Notes under the pieces: model-generated
Told to the model about the DNA's origin: nothing
Database searches by the model: none
What the model saw: the letters and a program-made list of their open reading frames with translations, nothing else
NCBI RefSeq assembly: GCF_000426525.1
Contig: NZ_KE384533.1
Coordinates: forward strand, 186,001-250,000
From: Nocardioides alkalitolerans DSM 16699
GTDB lineage: Bacteria > Actinomycetota > Actinomycetes > Propionibacteriales > Nocardioidaceae
DNA length: 64,000 bases
Direction of reading: 5' to 3'
Program-made: the position numbers and the translations under genes
Part shown: positions 43,671-53,516 of the stretch, one piece after another
How positions within the stretch are numbered: the stretch's first letter is position 1
Layout: each line of letters begins with the position of its first letter

Positions 43671-44438
43671 TCAGCCGAGCTGGCTGGGGTCGAGCACCTC
43701 GTCGGCCGGCGGCGCCTCCACGTCGAGGTCCTCGTCGAACTCGGAGAACGCGATCGTGCCGTTGTCGCCCTGCTCCAGCTGCAGGTAGTAGTACGGCTCC
43801 TCGGTCGCGACCGCGGCGGTGACGTCGTCGCCCTCGCTGGTCGTCCACGAGATCTCCTGGGCCGCCTGGCCGTCGACCTCGGTGGTGTCGCCCTTGGCGA
43901 AGTCGGTCGGGCGGTCCTCGTCGTCCTGGTCGCCGAAGAACGAGTCGATGTTGCAGAACTCGCTGAACTCGCCCTCGGTGTCGGGGACCCACATGCCCGA
44001 CACGAGGTCGAGCAGCGCCTGGTCCTCCGGGGTGCCGTCGGACTGCGACGCCCAGAACGCGTCGTCGCCGCGGAACCAGTACTCGCCGTCGACCCCGAGG
44101 AGGTCAATGGTCAGCCCGCTGATCGTCATCGACCCGTCGCACGAGTCGGTGCCGAGCGCGATGTCCATCTCGATGGCCTGGCCGTCGCCGTCGATCGACC
44201 CGACGAGGCGCACCGACGACGAGCCCGAGGTCGCCTCCAGCGCGGCGTCGTAGATCTCCTCGGCCGACATGTCGTCGAGGGCGCTGCCGCCCTCGGTCTC
44301 CTCGGTGCTGCTCGACTCGCCGTCGGCGGCGTCGTCGCCGTTGTCGTCGCTGCCGCACGCGGCGAGCATCGAGGTCGCCAGGACGGCTCCGGCCGCGATG
44401 GCCACGGTGCGGCGGGCGCCGCGTCGCATGGTGCGCAT
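43671..44438 (-). CDS. Lipoprotein paralogous to the neighbouring kinase sensor domain
   Basis: A 255-residue exported lipoprotein: signal TVAIAAGAVLATSMLAAC with lipobox, an acidic linker, then a domain opening SAEEIYDAALEATSGSSSVRLVG. It shares with the kinase ectodomain the segments SCDGSM/GCEGTM, LLGVDGxYWFR, EFCNIxSFxGD, RPTDFxxGxT and the ending PPADEVxDP. The two Cys are at equivalent places. The fold resembles LppX/LprG-like or DUF1396-type lipoproteins that carry hydrophobic ligands, from memory of the pattern. ATG 44438. It is upstream of the kinase in the same direction and likely co-transcribed. Confidence 0.88.
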   Translation of the reverse strand: MRTMRRGARRTVAIAAGAVLATSMLAACGSDDNGDDAADGESSSTEETEGGSALDDMSAEEIYDAALEATSGSSSVRLVGSIDGDGQAIEMDIALGTDSCDGSMTISGLTIDLLGVDGEYWFRGDDAFWASQSDGTPEDQALLDLVSGMWVPDTEGEFSEFCNIDSFFGDQDDEDRPTDFAKGDTTEVDGQAAQEISWTTSEGDDVTAAVATEEPYYYLQLEQGDNGTIAFSEFDEDLDVEAPPADEVLDPSQLG

Positions 44439-44667
44439 GTCTGTTCCCCACTTCGTCGAAAGGTCTGCCCCTGCCCCCATGAGAGCACGCTCACCCCTCT
44501 CCGCGCGCAGGACTCCCCCGACCCTGGGTACCTGTCCCCACGCTCCGGTCGGCACGTCCGGGGCACGCAGACCAGACCGTCGACGGGGGACGTCGGGCCG
44601 GGCACCACGCCCTAGGCTGGCCGGACCGCCGCGCGACCCCCAGACGGCAGCCATGGACGGGAGCACC

Positions 44668-47031
44668 ATGACCACCCCCCGCACGCCGAGGAGCACCTAC
44701 CGGCTGCAGATCACGGCCGACTTCGACCTCCACGCGGCGGCCCGGAGGCTGCCCTACCTGGCCGACCTCGGCGTCGACTGGGTCTACCTCTCGCCGCTGC
44801 TGGCGGCCGAGCCGGGCAGCGACCACGGGTACGACGTGGTGGCCCACGACCGCATCGACCCCACCCGGGGCGGACCGGCCGGTCTCTCGGCCGTGTCGGC
44901 GCAGGCCCGCGCCCTCGGCATGGGTGTGCTCGTCGACATCGTGCCGAACCACGTGGGGGTAGCGACCCCGACGCAGAACGCCTGGTGGTGGTCGCTGCTG
45001 TCGGCCGGGCCCGCCTCGCCGTACGCCGAGGCCTTCGACGTCGACTGGGACGCGGGCGGCGGTCGCCTGCGCATCCCCGTGGTCGGCGACGACGACCTCG
45101 GGGCGGAGGGGGCGATCTCGCACCTCTCCGTGGTGGACGGCGAGCTCCGCTACCACGACCACCGCTTCCCGGTGCGGCCCGGAACGCTCTCGGCCGACCC
45201 CCAGGCGGTGCACGCGGCGCAGCACTACGAGCTCGTCGGCTGGCGCACCGCCGACGACCGCCTCAACTACCGACGCTTCTTCGCGGTCAACACGCTCGCC
45301 GCCGTGCGGGTCGAGGAGCGCGAGTGGTTCGACGCCAGCCACGTCGAGATCGGGCGCTGGTTCACGGAGGGCCTCGTGGACGGCCTGCGGGTCGACCACC
45401 CCGACGGCCTGCGCGCGCCGGCGTCGTACCTCGACGACCTGGCCGGCCTCACGGGCGGCGCCTACGTGCTCGTCGAGAAGATCCTCGAGACGGGCGAGCA
45501 GCTCGAGGCGGGCTGGGCGACGTCGGGCACGACCGGGTACGACGCGATGGCCCTCGTCGACCGCGTGCTCGTCGACCCCGCCGGCCAGGCGCCGCTCGAC
45601 GCGCTCGAGACGCGGCTGCGCGGCGGGCCGGTCGACTGGCACGCGATGGTGCACGGCACGAAGCGGGCCGTCGCCGACGGCATCCTCGGCTCCGAGGCAC
45701 GCCGCATCGTGCGCGAGCTCGACGGCACGCCCGGGCCTGCGGCGTACGTCGACGCGGTCGCCGAGCTGCTCACCACCATGCCCGTCTACCGCTCCTACCT
45801 GCCCGAGGGCCGCGAGCACCTCGAGGAGGCCTTCACGGCCGCCCGGGCGCACCGCCCCGACCTCGGCGCCACCCTCGACGCGCTCCACCCGCTGCTCACC
45901 GACCCGACCCACCCGGCGGCCCTGCGGTTCCAGCAGACCTCCGGCATGGTGATGGCGAAGGGCGTGGAGGACTGCGCGTTCTACCGCTACTCCCGCCTCA
46001 CCAGCCTCAACGAGGTCGGCGGCGACCCGTCCGTGTTCGCGGTCGCGCCCGACGAGTTCCACGCCGCGATGGTGGAGCGCCAGGAGCACTGGCCGCACGC
46101 CATGACCGCCGGCTCCACCCACGACACCAAGCGCGGGGAGGACGTCCGCGCCCGCATCACGGCGCTGGCCGAGCTGCCCGGCGAGTGGGAGGCGGCGCTC
46201 ACCCGCCTGCTCGAGGCCTCACCGCTGCCCGACCCGGGCTTCGGCGCGCTGCTGTGGCAGGCCGTGCTCGGCGCGTGGCCGACCGTCGACGCGAGCGACC
46301 TGCGCGACCGGCTCCACGGCTACGCCGAGAAGGCGATGCGCGAGGCCGGCGACCGCACCACGTGGACGGCGCCCGACGCAGCGTACGAGAAGGCCGTGCA
46401 CCGGGCCGTCGACGCCGCGTTCGACGACAAGGGCGCGCGACGCGCGCTGCGCGACCTGCTCGCCCGGGTGGCCGGCCCCGGCTGGTCCAACTCGCTGAGC
46501 GCCAAGCTGGTGAGCCTGACGATGCCGGGCGTGCCCGACGTCTACCAGGGCAGCGAGCTGTGGGAGCAGTCCCTGGTCGACCCGGACAACCGGCGGCCGG
46601 TCGACTTCGACCTGCGCGCCCGCGTGCTGCCCGCCGTGCTCGGCGGCGTGAAGCCGCCGCTCGTCGGGGGCACGACCGACTCCGGGGCGGCCAAGCTGCT
46701 CGTCACCGCGGCGGCCCTGCGCGCCCGGCGCGACCGGTCGGAGCTCTTCACGTCGTACACGCCGCTGACGGCGACCGGGCCGGCCGCCGACCACGTGCTC
46801 GCCTTCGACCGCGGCGGTGCGATCACGGTCGCGACCCGCCTGCCCGTCGGTCTCGAGCGCGCGGGGGGCTGGCGCGACACCCGCCTGACGCTGCCCGCCG
46901 GACGCTGGACCGACCTCGTCGGGGGCGGCTCGATCGACGTCACCGGCACGCCCGACACCCCCGGCGGCGCACCCGTCGCCGACCTGCTCGCGACGTACCC
47001 CGTCGCCCTGCTCGTGAGGGAGGACGCATGA
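44668..47031 (+). CDS. treY: Malto-oligosyltrehalose synthase
   Basis: A 787-residue GH13 enzyme that turns the reducing end of maltodextrin into a trehalose unit. N-terminal [23 protein letters not shown] is typical. Catalytic region: [11 protein letters not shown] (nucleophile), VEKILE (acid/base) and [11 protein letters not shown] (third Asp). ATG 44668 has GGGAG four bases upstream; ATG 44653 is also in frame. The stop overlaps the treZ start (ATGA), so the two are translationally coupled. Confidence 0.96.
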   Translation: MTTPRTPRSTYRLQITADFDLHAAARRLPYLADLGVDWVYLSPLLAAEPGSDHGYDVVAHDRIDPTRGGPAGLSAVSAQARALGMGVLVDIVPNHVGVATPTQNAWWWSLLSAGPASPYAEAFDVDWDAGGGRLRIPVVGDDDLGAEGAISHLSVVDGELRYHDHRFPVRPGTLSADPQAVHAAQHYELVGWRTADDRLNYRRFFAVNTLAAVRVEEREWFDASHVEIGRWFTEGLVDGLRVDHPDGLRAPASYLDDLAGLTGGAYVLVEKILETGEQLEAGWATSGTTGYDAMALVDRVLVDPAGQAPLDALETRLRGGPVDWHAMVHGTKRAVADGILGSEARRIVRELDGTPGPAAYVDAVAELLTTMPVYRSYLPEGREHLEEAFTAARAHRPDLGATLDALHPLLTDPTHPAALRFQQTSGMVMAKGVEDCAFYRYSRLTSLNEVGGDPSVFAVAPDEFHAAMVERQEHWPHAMTAGSTHDTKRGEDVRARITALAELPGEWEAALTRLLEASPLPDPGFGALLWQAVLGAWPTVDASDLRDRLHGYAEKAMREAGDRTTWTAPDAAYEKAVHRAVDAAFDDKGARRALRDLLARVAGPGWSNSLSAKLVSLTMPGVPDVYQGSELWEQSLVDPDNRRPVDFDLRARVLPAVLGGVKPPLVGGTTDSGAAKLLVTAAALRARRDRSELFTSYTPLTATGPAADHVLAFDRGGAITVATRLPVGLERAGGWRDTRLTLPAGRWTDLVGGGSIDVTGTPDTPGGAPVADLLATYPVALLVREDA

Positions 47032-48830
47032 CCACCGCGCCCAGCACCCGTGACCGCGGCCCGTTCGACGTCTGGGCCCCGCGGCCGTCGTCGATCCGGC
47101 TCGTCGTGACCACCGGCGAGCACGACGAGGTCGTGCCGATGACCCGCGGCACCGACGGCTGGTGGACCCCCACCGGTACGCCGCCCGACGTCGCGGCCTA
47201 CCCCGAGGGCGTCGACTACGGCTACCTCGTCGACGACGACACCACCCCGCGGCCCGATCCGCGCTCGCGCCGTCAGCCGGCCGGCGTGCACGGGCTCTCG
47301 CGCACCTTCGACCCCGGCGCCTTCACCTGGAACGACGGCGCCTGGACCGGCCGTCAGCTCGCCGGCTCCGTGATCTACGAGCTGCACCTCGGCACCTTCA
47401 CCCCCGAGGGCACGCTCGACGCCGCGCTCGACCGGCTCGACCACCTGAAGTCGATCGGGGTCGACCTCGTCGAGCTGCTCCCGGTCAACGCGTTCAACGG
47501 CACCCACAACTGGGGGTACGACGGGGTCGACTGGTTCGCGGTCTCCGAGACGTACGGCGGGCCCGCGGCCTACCAGCGCTTCGTCGACGCCTGCCACGCG
47601 GCGGGCCTCGGCGTCGTCCAGGACGTCGTCTACAACCACCTCGGCCCGTCCGGCAACTACCTGCCGCTGTTCGCGCCGTACCTGAAGAGCGGCCGCAACA
47701 CGTGGGGCGACCTCGTCAACCTCGACGGCGAGGACGCGGGCGAGGTGCGCCGGTTCGTGCTCGACAACGTGCGCATGTGGTTCGAGGACTTCCACGTCGA
47801 CGGCCTGCGCCTCGACGCCGTGCACGCGCTGCACGACGAGTCCCCCACCCACGTGCTCGAGGAGATGGCAATCGAGACGGCCGCGTGGTCGTCGTACGTC
47901 GGTCGGCCGCTCTCGCTGATCGCCGAGTCCGACCTCAACGACCCCGTGATGTTCACGCCCCGCGAGGCCGGCGGCTACGGGCTCACCGCGCAGTGGAGCG
48001 ACGACTTCCACCACGCCGTGCACGTCGCGCTCAGCGGGGAGACGGCCGGCTACTACGCCGACTTCGAGCCCCTCGCGGCGCTGCAGAAGGTGCTCACCCA
48101 CGGCTTCTTCCACGACGGCACCTACAGCTCGTTCCGCGAGCGCGACCACGGGGTGGCGATCGACACCGCCACCGTGGCCACCTCGCGGCTCGTGGTGTGC
48201 AGCCAGAACCACGACCAGATCGGCAACCGCGCCGTCGGCGACCGCCTCACCGACCACCTCGACGACGACCAGCTGGCCACCGCGGCGCTGCTCACCCTGG
48301 GCACCGGGTTCACGCCCATGCTGTTCCAGGGCGAGGAGTGGGCGGCGTCGACGCCGTTCCAGTTCTTCACCTCGCACCCCGAGCCCGAGCTCGGCAAGGC
48401 GACCGCCGAGGGCCGCATCGCCGAGTTCGAGAAGATGGGCTGGGACCCGGCCGTCGTGCCCGACCCCCAGGACCCCGAGACCTTCACGCGCTCCAAGCTC
48501 GACTGGTCGGAGCCCGAGGGTGGTCGGCACGCGGTGCTGCTCGAGGTCTACCGGCAGCTGGCGGCGCTGCGCGCGACGTACCCCGACCTCACCGACCCGT
48601 CCTTCGGCGCCACCACCTGCGAGGTCGACGAGCGCACGCGCCTGGTGCGCATCGGCCGCGGACGCCTGCGCTTCGTGCTGGTGCTCGGCACCGAGGCGGC
48701 GACCGTGCCGGTGCCCGAGGGGTACGGCGTGGTCTTCGCGACGCCGGGCGGGTACGACGAGGGGTCCGGCACCGTCGGCGCCACCGTCGTCGTACCGGCC
48801 CACGGGGCCGTGGTGCTCGCGCCGGTGTGA
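47028..48830 (+). CDS. treZ: Malto-oligosyltrehalose trehalohydrolase
   Basis: A 600-residue GH13 enzyme that releases trehalose from the treY product. It starts with a CBM48-like domain ([15 protein letters not shown]). The catalytic centre reads [12 protein letters not shown] (nucleophile Asp), LIAESDLND (acid/base Glu) and [11 protein letters not shown] (third Asp). ATG 47028 overlaps the treY stop (ATGA) and has GAGGGAGG upstream. With glgX it completes the glycogen-to-trehalose path. Confidence 0.96.
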   Translation: MTTAPSTRDRGPFDVWAPRPSSIRLVVTTGEHDEVVPMTRGTDGWWTPTGTPPDVAAYPEGVDYGYLVDDDTTPRPDPRSRRQPAGVHGLSRTFDPGAFTWNDGAWTGRQLAGSVIYELHLGTFTPEGTLDAALDRLDHLKSIGVDLVELLPVNAFNGTHNWGYDGVDWFAVSETYGGPAAYQRFVDACHAAGLGVVQDVVYNHLGPSGNYLPLFAPYLKSGRNTWGDLVNLDGEDAGEVRRFVLDNVRMWFEDFHVDGLRLDAVHALHDESPTHVLEEMAIETAAWSSYVGRPLSLIAESDLNDPVMFTPREAGGYGLTAQWSDDFHHAVHVALSGETAGYYADFEPLAALQKVLTHGFFHDGTYSSFRERDHGVAIDTATVATSRLVVCSQNHDQIGNRAVGDRLTDHLDDDQLATAALLTLGTGFTPMLFQGEEWAASTPFQFFTSHPEPELGKATAEGRIAEFEKMGWDPAVVPDPQDPETFTRSKLDWSEPEGGRHAVLLEVYRQLAALRATYPDLTDPSFGATTCEVDERTRLVRIGRGRLRFVLVLGTEAATVPVPEGYGVVFATPGGYDEGSGTVGATVVVPAHGAVVLAPV

Positions 48831-48851
48831 CGGGGGCTGTCGGGCCCGGCC

Positions 48852-49319
48852 TCACCGGTGCGAGGCGAAGAACCCCTCGAGCAGGGCGGCCGACGCACCG
48901 GCGAGGACGCCGGTGACGACCTCGGGGCGGTGGTTGAGCCGGCGGTCGCGCACGACGTCCCAGAGCGAGCCCACGGCGCCGGCCTTGGCGTCGTACGCAG
49001 CGAAGACCACTCGGTCGACCCGCGCCAGGACCGCCGCGCCGGCGCACATCGTGCACGGCTCGAGGGTGACGACGAGGGTGCAGCCGGTGAGGCGCCACTC
49101 GCCGCGGGCGCGGGCGGCCTCGCGGAGCGCGACGACCTCGGCGTGACCGGTGGGGTCGGCGTCGGCCTCGCGGACGTTGCGGCCCCGGCCGACGACCTTC
49201 CGGTCGGCGTCGACGACCACCGCACCGATGGGTACGTCGTCGGTGGCCAGGGCGGCGCGGGCCTCGGCGAGGGCGGCCTGCATGGGCTGCTCCCAGCGGC
49301 GGTCCTGCGGGTGGATCAC
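48852..49319 (-). CDS. tadA: tRNA-specific adenosine deaminase
   Basis: A 155-residue zinc enzyme that deaminates A34 to inosine in tRNA-Arg(ACG). The zinc site is GHAEVVAL (His and the proton-shuttle Glu) and LEPCTMCAGA (PCxxC). VPIGAVVVD is the usual N-terminal strand. GTG 49319 overlaps the stop of the partner gene (GTGA). It is convergent with treZ. Confidence 0.95.
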   Translation of the reverse strand: MIHPQDRRWEQPMQAALAEARAALATDDVPIGAVVVDADRKVVGRGRNVREADADPTGHAEVVALREAARARGEWRLTGCTLVVTLEPCTMCAGAAVLARVDRVVFAAYDAKAGAVGSLWDVVRDRRLNHRPEVVTGVLAGASAALLEGFFASHR

Positions 49320-49801
49320 GCGGAGGTGAGGCCGACCGCGTCGTCGAACAGCGGACCGAACCCCAGCTTGCGGGCGATCTCGGAGACCGTCTCGTCGGGG
49401 TAGAGGTCGAAGTCGTCGAGCAGGAGGCCCATGTCCATGGCGTTCATGCCGAGGTCGGCGAGCAGCGACAGGTCGCCCGCGGGCTCCTGGTCGTCGTCCT
49501 CCTCGGGCAGCGGCAGGTCGAGCGCCTCGAGCGCCGTGCGGGCCAGCTCCCACTCGTCGGCCGCCGTCACGTCGGAGAGCAGGATGCGCACGCGCGGGCC
49601 GGCGACGCGGACGATGAGGAAGAACTCCTCGTCGACGGCGACGAGGCCGAGCGCTCCGCCGTCACCGGGGAAGCGGCGCAGGGCGGCGGCGAGCGTGTCC
49701 GTGGACTCGAGCACGTCGTCGACGATCTCGTGGAGCTGCCAGACGCCCTCCTCGCGGTAGGCCACCAGGGCGAAGTCGATGCTGTCGGACTCCTCGGTCA
49801 C
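49316..49801 (-). CDS. tRNA adenosine deaminase-associated protein
   Basis: A 161-residue acidic soluble protein of the family found beside tadA in actinobacteria. It opens SIDFALVAYREEGVWQLHEI and contains FFLIVRVAGPRVRILLSDVTAADEWELA and an acidic linker (PEEDDDQ). The C-terminal helix region MNAMDMGLLLDDFDLYPDE is typical. GTG 49801 has GGAGGGG upstream. Overlap with tadA implies joint expression. No activity is proven for the family. Confidence 0.9.
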   Translation of the reverse strand: MTEESDSIDFALVAYREEGVWQLHEIVDDVLESTDTLAAALRRFPGDGGALGLVAVDEEFFLIVRVAGPRVRILLSDVTAADEWELARTALEALDLPLPEEDDDQEPAGDLSLLADLGMNAMDMGLLLDDFDLYPDETVSEIARKLGFGPLFDDAVGLTSA

Positions 49802-49973
49802 GGCCCCTCCTCGATCGCCTCGCCGGACACTGCGTCCACCAGCGTGACAGACCCGCGGGCGACACGCCACGGCAAAACGACCAGGATCGTTGTCGGGCAT
49901 GTCTCGTCCGGCTCTCGGCGCCCTCGGTGCGTGCGCGCGGAGCACCACGGCGGCACGCCTTAGGGTGCTGCCC

Positions 49974-50615
49974 ATGGACACTCTCGTCGTCGACCACCCG
50001 CTCGTCGCCCACAAGCTGACCGCGCTGCGCGACGAGAGCACCGACTCTCCGACCTTCCGTCGCCTGGCCGACGAGCTCGTCACCCTCCTCGCCTACGAGG
50101 CCACCCGCGACGTGCGCGTCGAGCCCTACGGCATCACCACCCCGGTGTCGCCGACGACCGGCGTGCGCCTGGCGTCGCCGAAGCCGCTCGTCGTCCCCAT
50201 CCTCCGGGCGGGCCTCGGGATGCTCGACGGGATGATGCGCCTGCTGCCGACGGCCGAGGTCGGCTTTCTCGGCATGGTGCGCAACGAGGAGACGCTGCAG
50301 GCCTCGACGTACGCCGAGCGCCTCCCCGACGACCTGTCGGGCCGCCAGTGCTACGTGCTCGACCCGATGCTCGCCACCGGTGGCACGCTCGCCGCGGCGA
50401 TCCGCTTCCTCGTCGACCGGGGCGCCGACCACATCACGGCGATCACGCTGCTCGCGGCGCCCGAGGGCACCGCGCGGCTGGAGTCGGAGCTGGCCGACCT
50501 GACGATCCCGGTCCGCGTCGTCACCGCCGCGATGGACGAGCGCCTCAACGAGAAGGGCTACATCGTGCCGGGCCTCGGCGACGCGGGCGACCGCCTGTAC
50601 GGCGTGGCGCACTGA
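49974..50615 (+). CDS. upp: Uracil phosphoribosyltransferase
   Basis: A 213-residue salvage enzyme making UMP from uracil and PRPP. The PRPP motif is [16 protein letters not shown] near residue 130. The N-terminus [21 protein letters not shown] and the uracil-loop end [16 protein letters not shown] are diagnostic. A TAGGGT box at 49961-49966 ends seven bases before the ATG and there is no Shine-Dalgarno, so the mRNA may be leaderless. Confidence 0.96.
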   Translation: MDTLVVDHPLVAHKLTALRDESTDSPTFRRLADELVTLLAYEATRDVRVEPYGITTPVSPTTGVRLASPKPLVVPILRAGLGMLDGMMRLLPTAEVGFLGMVRNEETLQASTYAERLPDDLSGRQCYVLDPMLATGGTLAAAIRFLVDRGADHITAITLLAAPEGTARLESELADLTIPVRVVTAAMDERLNEKGYIVPGLGDAGDRLYGVAH

Positions 50616-50616
50616 C

Positions 50617-50702
50617 GCAGACGTGCCGGTTCGGCGCCGTACCGGTGTGCAGACGCGCCGGCTCGGCGCCGTACGACACCGCAGGGCTGCCGGCTCGGCG
50701 CC
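50617..50702. repeat. 2.7 copies of a 32-bp tandem repeat between convergent genes
   Basis: Units start at 50617, 50649 and 50681 with GCAG, each containing GCCGGyTCGGCGCC. The array exactly fills the space between the upp stop and the sortase stop. Each unit has a GGCGCC palindrome, so it can form hairpins and may act as terminator. Confidence 0.75.
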
Positions 50703-51398
50703 CTAGGTGCGGGGTTCCGAACCCGTCAGCACCGCGAAGGCCACGAGCCGCTCGTCGGTGTGGAACAGCGACGCGCAGGTGGTGAGCGTGAGCAGGCGCT
50801 CGCCCTCGCCCTGCGGTGGTTGCACTCCGCCGTCGCGCGGGTTCACCGGTGCGGGGTCGACGACCCAGGTGTCCTCGAAGTCCACCTCGAGCGCGTCACC
50901 CGCGGTCACGAGCTCGTAGGTGTAGGTGGTCGACCGGGTCTCGACGACGACCGTGTCGCCCACCTCGAGGTCGGGCATCGCCCGCAGAGGCTCGCCGTGC
51001 GTCACCCGGTGGCCGGCGAGCGCGTAGTTGCCGACCTCCCCCGGCGCCGCCGAGGTCGTGAAGTGGCCGAAGCCTGCCTCGAGCGCGTCGTCCTCGACGC
51101 CCTCGAGCACGGGGACGGCGTAGTCGTCGCCGAAGCGGGGGATCCGCACCACCGCGTCGGCCTCGCCCTCGTCGCGGACGACGGTCTCGTCACCACCGTC
51201 CCAGGCCCGCTCCAGGGCGGCGACGGTGTCGGCGTGCCGCCGCTCCGAGGCGAGGTTGGTGCCCCAGAGCTGCCACGCGACGTACGCGAGGACGCCCAGG
51301 CCACCGACCACCAGCACCAGGCCGGCGGCCGTCAGCGGGCGCACCCGTCGGCGGACGGTCGCGGTCGCACCGGAGCCTCGGGTCACGCCCCCGATCAT
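50703..51398 (-). CDS. Class E sortase
   Basis: A 231-residue membrane transpeptidase that anchors secreted proteins to the cell wall. One N-terminal TM (TAAGLVLVVGGLGVLAYVAW), then catalytic His in YALAGHR, Cys in LTLTTCAS and Arg in HTDERLVAFAV. The order and TLTTC context fit class E, which recognises LAxTG-type signals. No substrate with such a signal is seen in the window. ATG 51398 or a nearby GTG could start. It is convergent with upp. Confidence 0.92.
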   Translation of the reverse strand: MIGGVTRGSGATATVRRRVRPLTAAGLVLVVGGLGVLAYVAWQLWGTNLASERRHADTVAALERAWDGGDETVVRDEGEADAVVRIPRFGDDYAVPVLEGVEDDALEAGFGHFTTSAAPGEVGNYALAGHRVTHGEPLRAMPDLEVGDTVVVETRSTTYTYELVTAGDALEVDFEDTWVVDPAPVNPRDGGVQPPQGEGERLLTLTTCASLFHTDERLVAFAVLTGSEPRT

Positions 51399-51448
51399 GT
51401 CCGACGCACCCCCGGACCGCACCCGATCGCGGCGTAGGGTCGGCCGGC

Positions 51449-52621
51449 ATGAGCACGCCCGCCCCGCTGGCCCGACGGTTCCACGGCATCGAGCCGACGA
51501 TCTTCTCGGCCATGTCGGCCCTCGCGCTGCGCACCGGATCGGTCAACCTGGGCCAGGGCTTCCCCGACACCGACGGCCCGGCCTCGGTGCTCGAGCGGGC
51601 CCGCACGGCGATCGACGAGGGCCGCAACCAGTACGCGCCCGGCATCGGCGTGCCCGAGCTGCGGGAGGCCGTCGCCCGCCACCAGGCCCGCCACCACGGC
51701 ATCGACCTCGACCCGGCCACCGAGGTCGTCGTCACCACCGGCGCCACCGAGGGCATCGCCTGCGCCCTGCTCGGTCTCGTCGACCCGGGCGACGAGGTGG
51801 TGCTGCTCGAGCCCGCCTACGACTCGTACGACGCGATGCTGCAGGCCGTGGGCGCCGTACGACGGCCGGTCACCCTCCGCGCCCCCGACCACCGCCTCGA
51901 CGTCGAGGCCCTGCGCGCCGCCGTGCACGACGGCACCCGGCTCATCCTGCTGAACACGCCCCACAACCCCACGGGCACCGTGCTGACGCCCGAGGAGCTG
52001 GCGGTCGTCGCCGAGCTCGCCATCGCCCACGACGTGCTCGTCGTGACCGACGAGGTCTACGAGCACCTGGTGTACGACGGCCGCCGCCACGTGCCGATCG
52101 CCACCCTGCCCGGGATGGCGGAGCGGACGCTCACGCTCTCCAGCCTCGGCAAGTCGTGGTCGCTCACCGGCTGGAAGGTCGGCTGGGCCACGGGACCGGC
52201 GGCCCTCGTCGGCGCCGTGCTGGCGGCCAAGCAGTGGACGACGTTCACGTCCGGGTCGCCGCTGCAGCCGGCGGCGGCGCACGCGCTCGACCACGAGAGC
52301 GACTTCCCGACCCGGCTGGCGGTGGACCTGCAGCGGCGCCGCGACCTGCTCTGCGCCGGGCTCGCCGACGCGGGACTGACCCCGCACGTGCCCGAGGGCA
52401 CCTACTTCACGCTCACCGACGTCGCCCACCTCGGCTGGCCGGACGGCGCCGCCTTCTGCGCCGCGCTGCCCGAGCGGGCCGGGGTCGTCGCGGTCCCGAT
52501 GCAGGGGTTCTACGCCGACCCCGCGACCGGGCGCCACCTCGTGCGCTGGGCGTTCTGCAAGGACGAGCCCGTGGTCGTCGACGGCCTGCGGCGCCTCGCC
52601 GCGGCCGAGCTGCGGGCCTAG
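51449..52621 (+). CDS. PLP-dependent class I/II aminotransferase
   Basis: A 390-residue aminotransferase. The PLP Lys lies in SSLGKSWSLTGWKVGWATG, the cofactor phosphate and ring pocket in TTGATEGIA, LNTPHNPTG and VTDEVYEHLVYDG. C-terminal HLVRWAFCKDE holds the substrate Arg. The sequence resembles methionine/kynurenine-type or DapC-type aminotransferases (succinyldiaminopimelate), which cannot be separated by eye. ATG 51449. It is divergent from the sortase and monocistronic, ending at a hairpin. Confidence 0.9.
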   Translation: MSTPAPLARRFHGIEPTIFSAMSALALRTGSVNLGQGFPDTDGPASVLERARTAIDEGRNQYAPGIGVPELREAVARHQARHHGIDLDPATEVVVTTGATEGIACALLGLVDPGDEVVLLEPAYDSYDAMLQAVGAVRRPVTLRAPDHRLDVEALRAAVHDGTRLILLNTPHNPTGTVLTPEELAVVAELAIAHDVLVVTDEVYEHLVYDGRRHVPIATLPGMAERTLTLSSLGKSWSLTGWKVGWATGPAALVGAVLAAKQWTTFTSGSPLQPAAAHALDHESDFPTRLAVDLQRRRDLLCAGLADAGLTPHVPEGTYFTLTDVAHLGWPDGAAFCAALPERAGVVAVPMQGFYADPATGRHLVRWAFCKDEPVVVDGLRRLAAAELRA

Positions 52622-52661
52622 GGGCGGCACCGCGCCGGCTGCCGACCTCCGGAGACGACAA

Positions 52662-52692
52662 TCGCCGGCCACCCCCGAGGGGTGACCGGCGA
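52662..52692. terminator. Bidirectional terminator
   Basis: A 14-bp stem with one mismatch (52662-52675 with 52679-52692), between the convergent aminotransferase and membrane-protein genes. Confidence 0.75.
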
Positions 52693-52717
52693 CCGGGCGG
52701 AGCAGGTGGGACGGGGC

Positions 52718-53470
52718 TCAGCGGCCCTGGAGCTTGGCGATCTTCTTGTTGCGGAACCAGTCGCTCGCGCCACCCGTGTAGAGCAGCACGATCGTCGCGA
52801 TCGCGGCCAGGGTGAAGATCAGCGGGACGATGGCCGCGAAGAGCAGCAGCGTCAGCAGGATCGTCACGACGCAGGACACGACGAGCGTGACGCGCGCGCC
52901 GTTCGAGCCGCGACCGGTGAAGACGGCCAGGGCGAACGCGATGAGGCACCAGACGAGCAGGATGATGCCGACCACGATGACGACGACGAGCACGAAGTCG
53001 ACGACCGAGTTGATGTCGCCGGAGTCGGCGCCGGCGTCCTCGAGCTGGCGGCGCAGCTCGGAGTCGTTCTCGATCTGGCTGCGCACCTCGTCCTTGAACG
53101 CGTCCGCGCCCAGGAGCGAGGCCACGACCAGGAAGAGCGCGGCGAGGCCGGCCAGGATCGACGAGATGTAGGTGATGAAGACGGCCGCGGTGACGGTGCC
53201 GGGACGCTTGAGCGAGCCGGTCGGGCCGCCGTAGGCACCGCCGTTGAAGGCCTCGCCCTGGTAGGCGCCGGGGGCGTTGCCGCCGTACGGCGAGCTGTCC
53301 TTGCCGGGCTCGCCGTAGCCGGACCCACCCGGGGCGGGCTGACCGTAGGGCGAGCCGCCCTGCTGCGGGGCCGGGGGCTGCGACCCGCCCGGCGGCGGCT
53401 GGTACGGCGGCTGCTGCGGGTTGGGCTGGTTCGGCGGCTGGGACGAAGAGTCCGGGTTCCAGTTGCTCAC
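52718..53470 (-). CDS. Membrane protein array member 1 (SPYG/Q-rich N-terminus)
   Basis: A 250-residue protein. The N-terminal ~85 residues are Pro/Gln/Gly/Ser/Tyr-rich with SPYGQ and GGSGYG units and no hydrophobic part. TM1 is AAVFITYISSILAGLAALF. A polar stretch DEVRSQIENDSELRRQLEDAG follows, then three more TM helices, and the end TGGASDWFRNKK carries a conserved WFR before a basic tail. GTG 53470. It is the last gene of four in one direction with related design. Function unknown. Confidence 0.75.
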   Translation of the reverse strand: MSNWNPDSSSQPPNQPNPQQPPYQPPPGGSQPPAPQQGGSPYGQPAPGGSGYGEPGKDSSPYGGNAPGAYQGEAFNGGAYGGPTGSLKRPGTVTAAVFITYISSILAGLAALFLVVASLLGADAFKDEVRSQIENDSELRRQLEDAGADSGDINSVVDFVLVVVIVVGIILLVWCLIAFALAVFTGRGSNGARVTLVVSCVVTILLTLLLFAAIVPLIFTLAAIATIVLLYTGGASDWFRNKKIAKLQGR

Positions 53471-53516
53471 CCGGTCATTGCACCACGTATCCGCGCGATA
53501 CGTCAGCGCCGAGCCG

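Noticed and set aside
39524..43822. A very long plus-strand open frame across glgX and the kinase region
   Set aside because: It is Arg/Pro/His-rich shadow coding of the GC-skewed third positions and crosses a 17-bp terminator and two well-supported genes.
50617..50702. 32-bp periodic repeats as a CRISPR array
   Set aside because: There are no spacers between units; the whole 32 bp repeats, and no cas gene is near.
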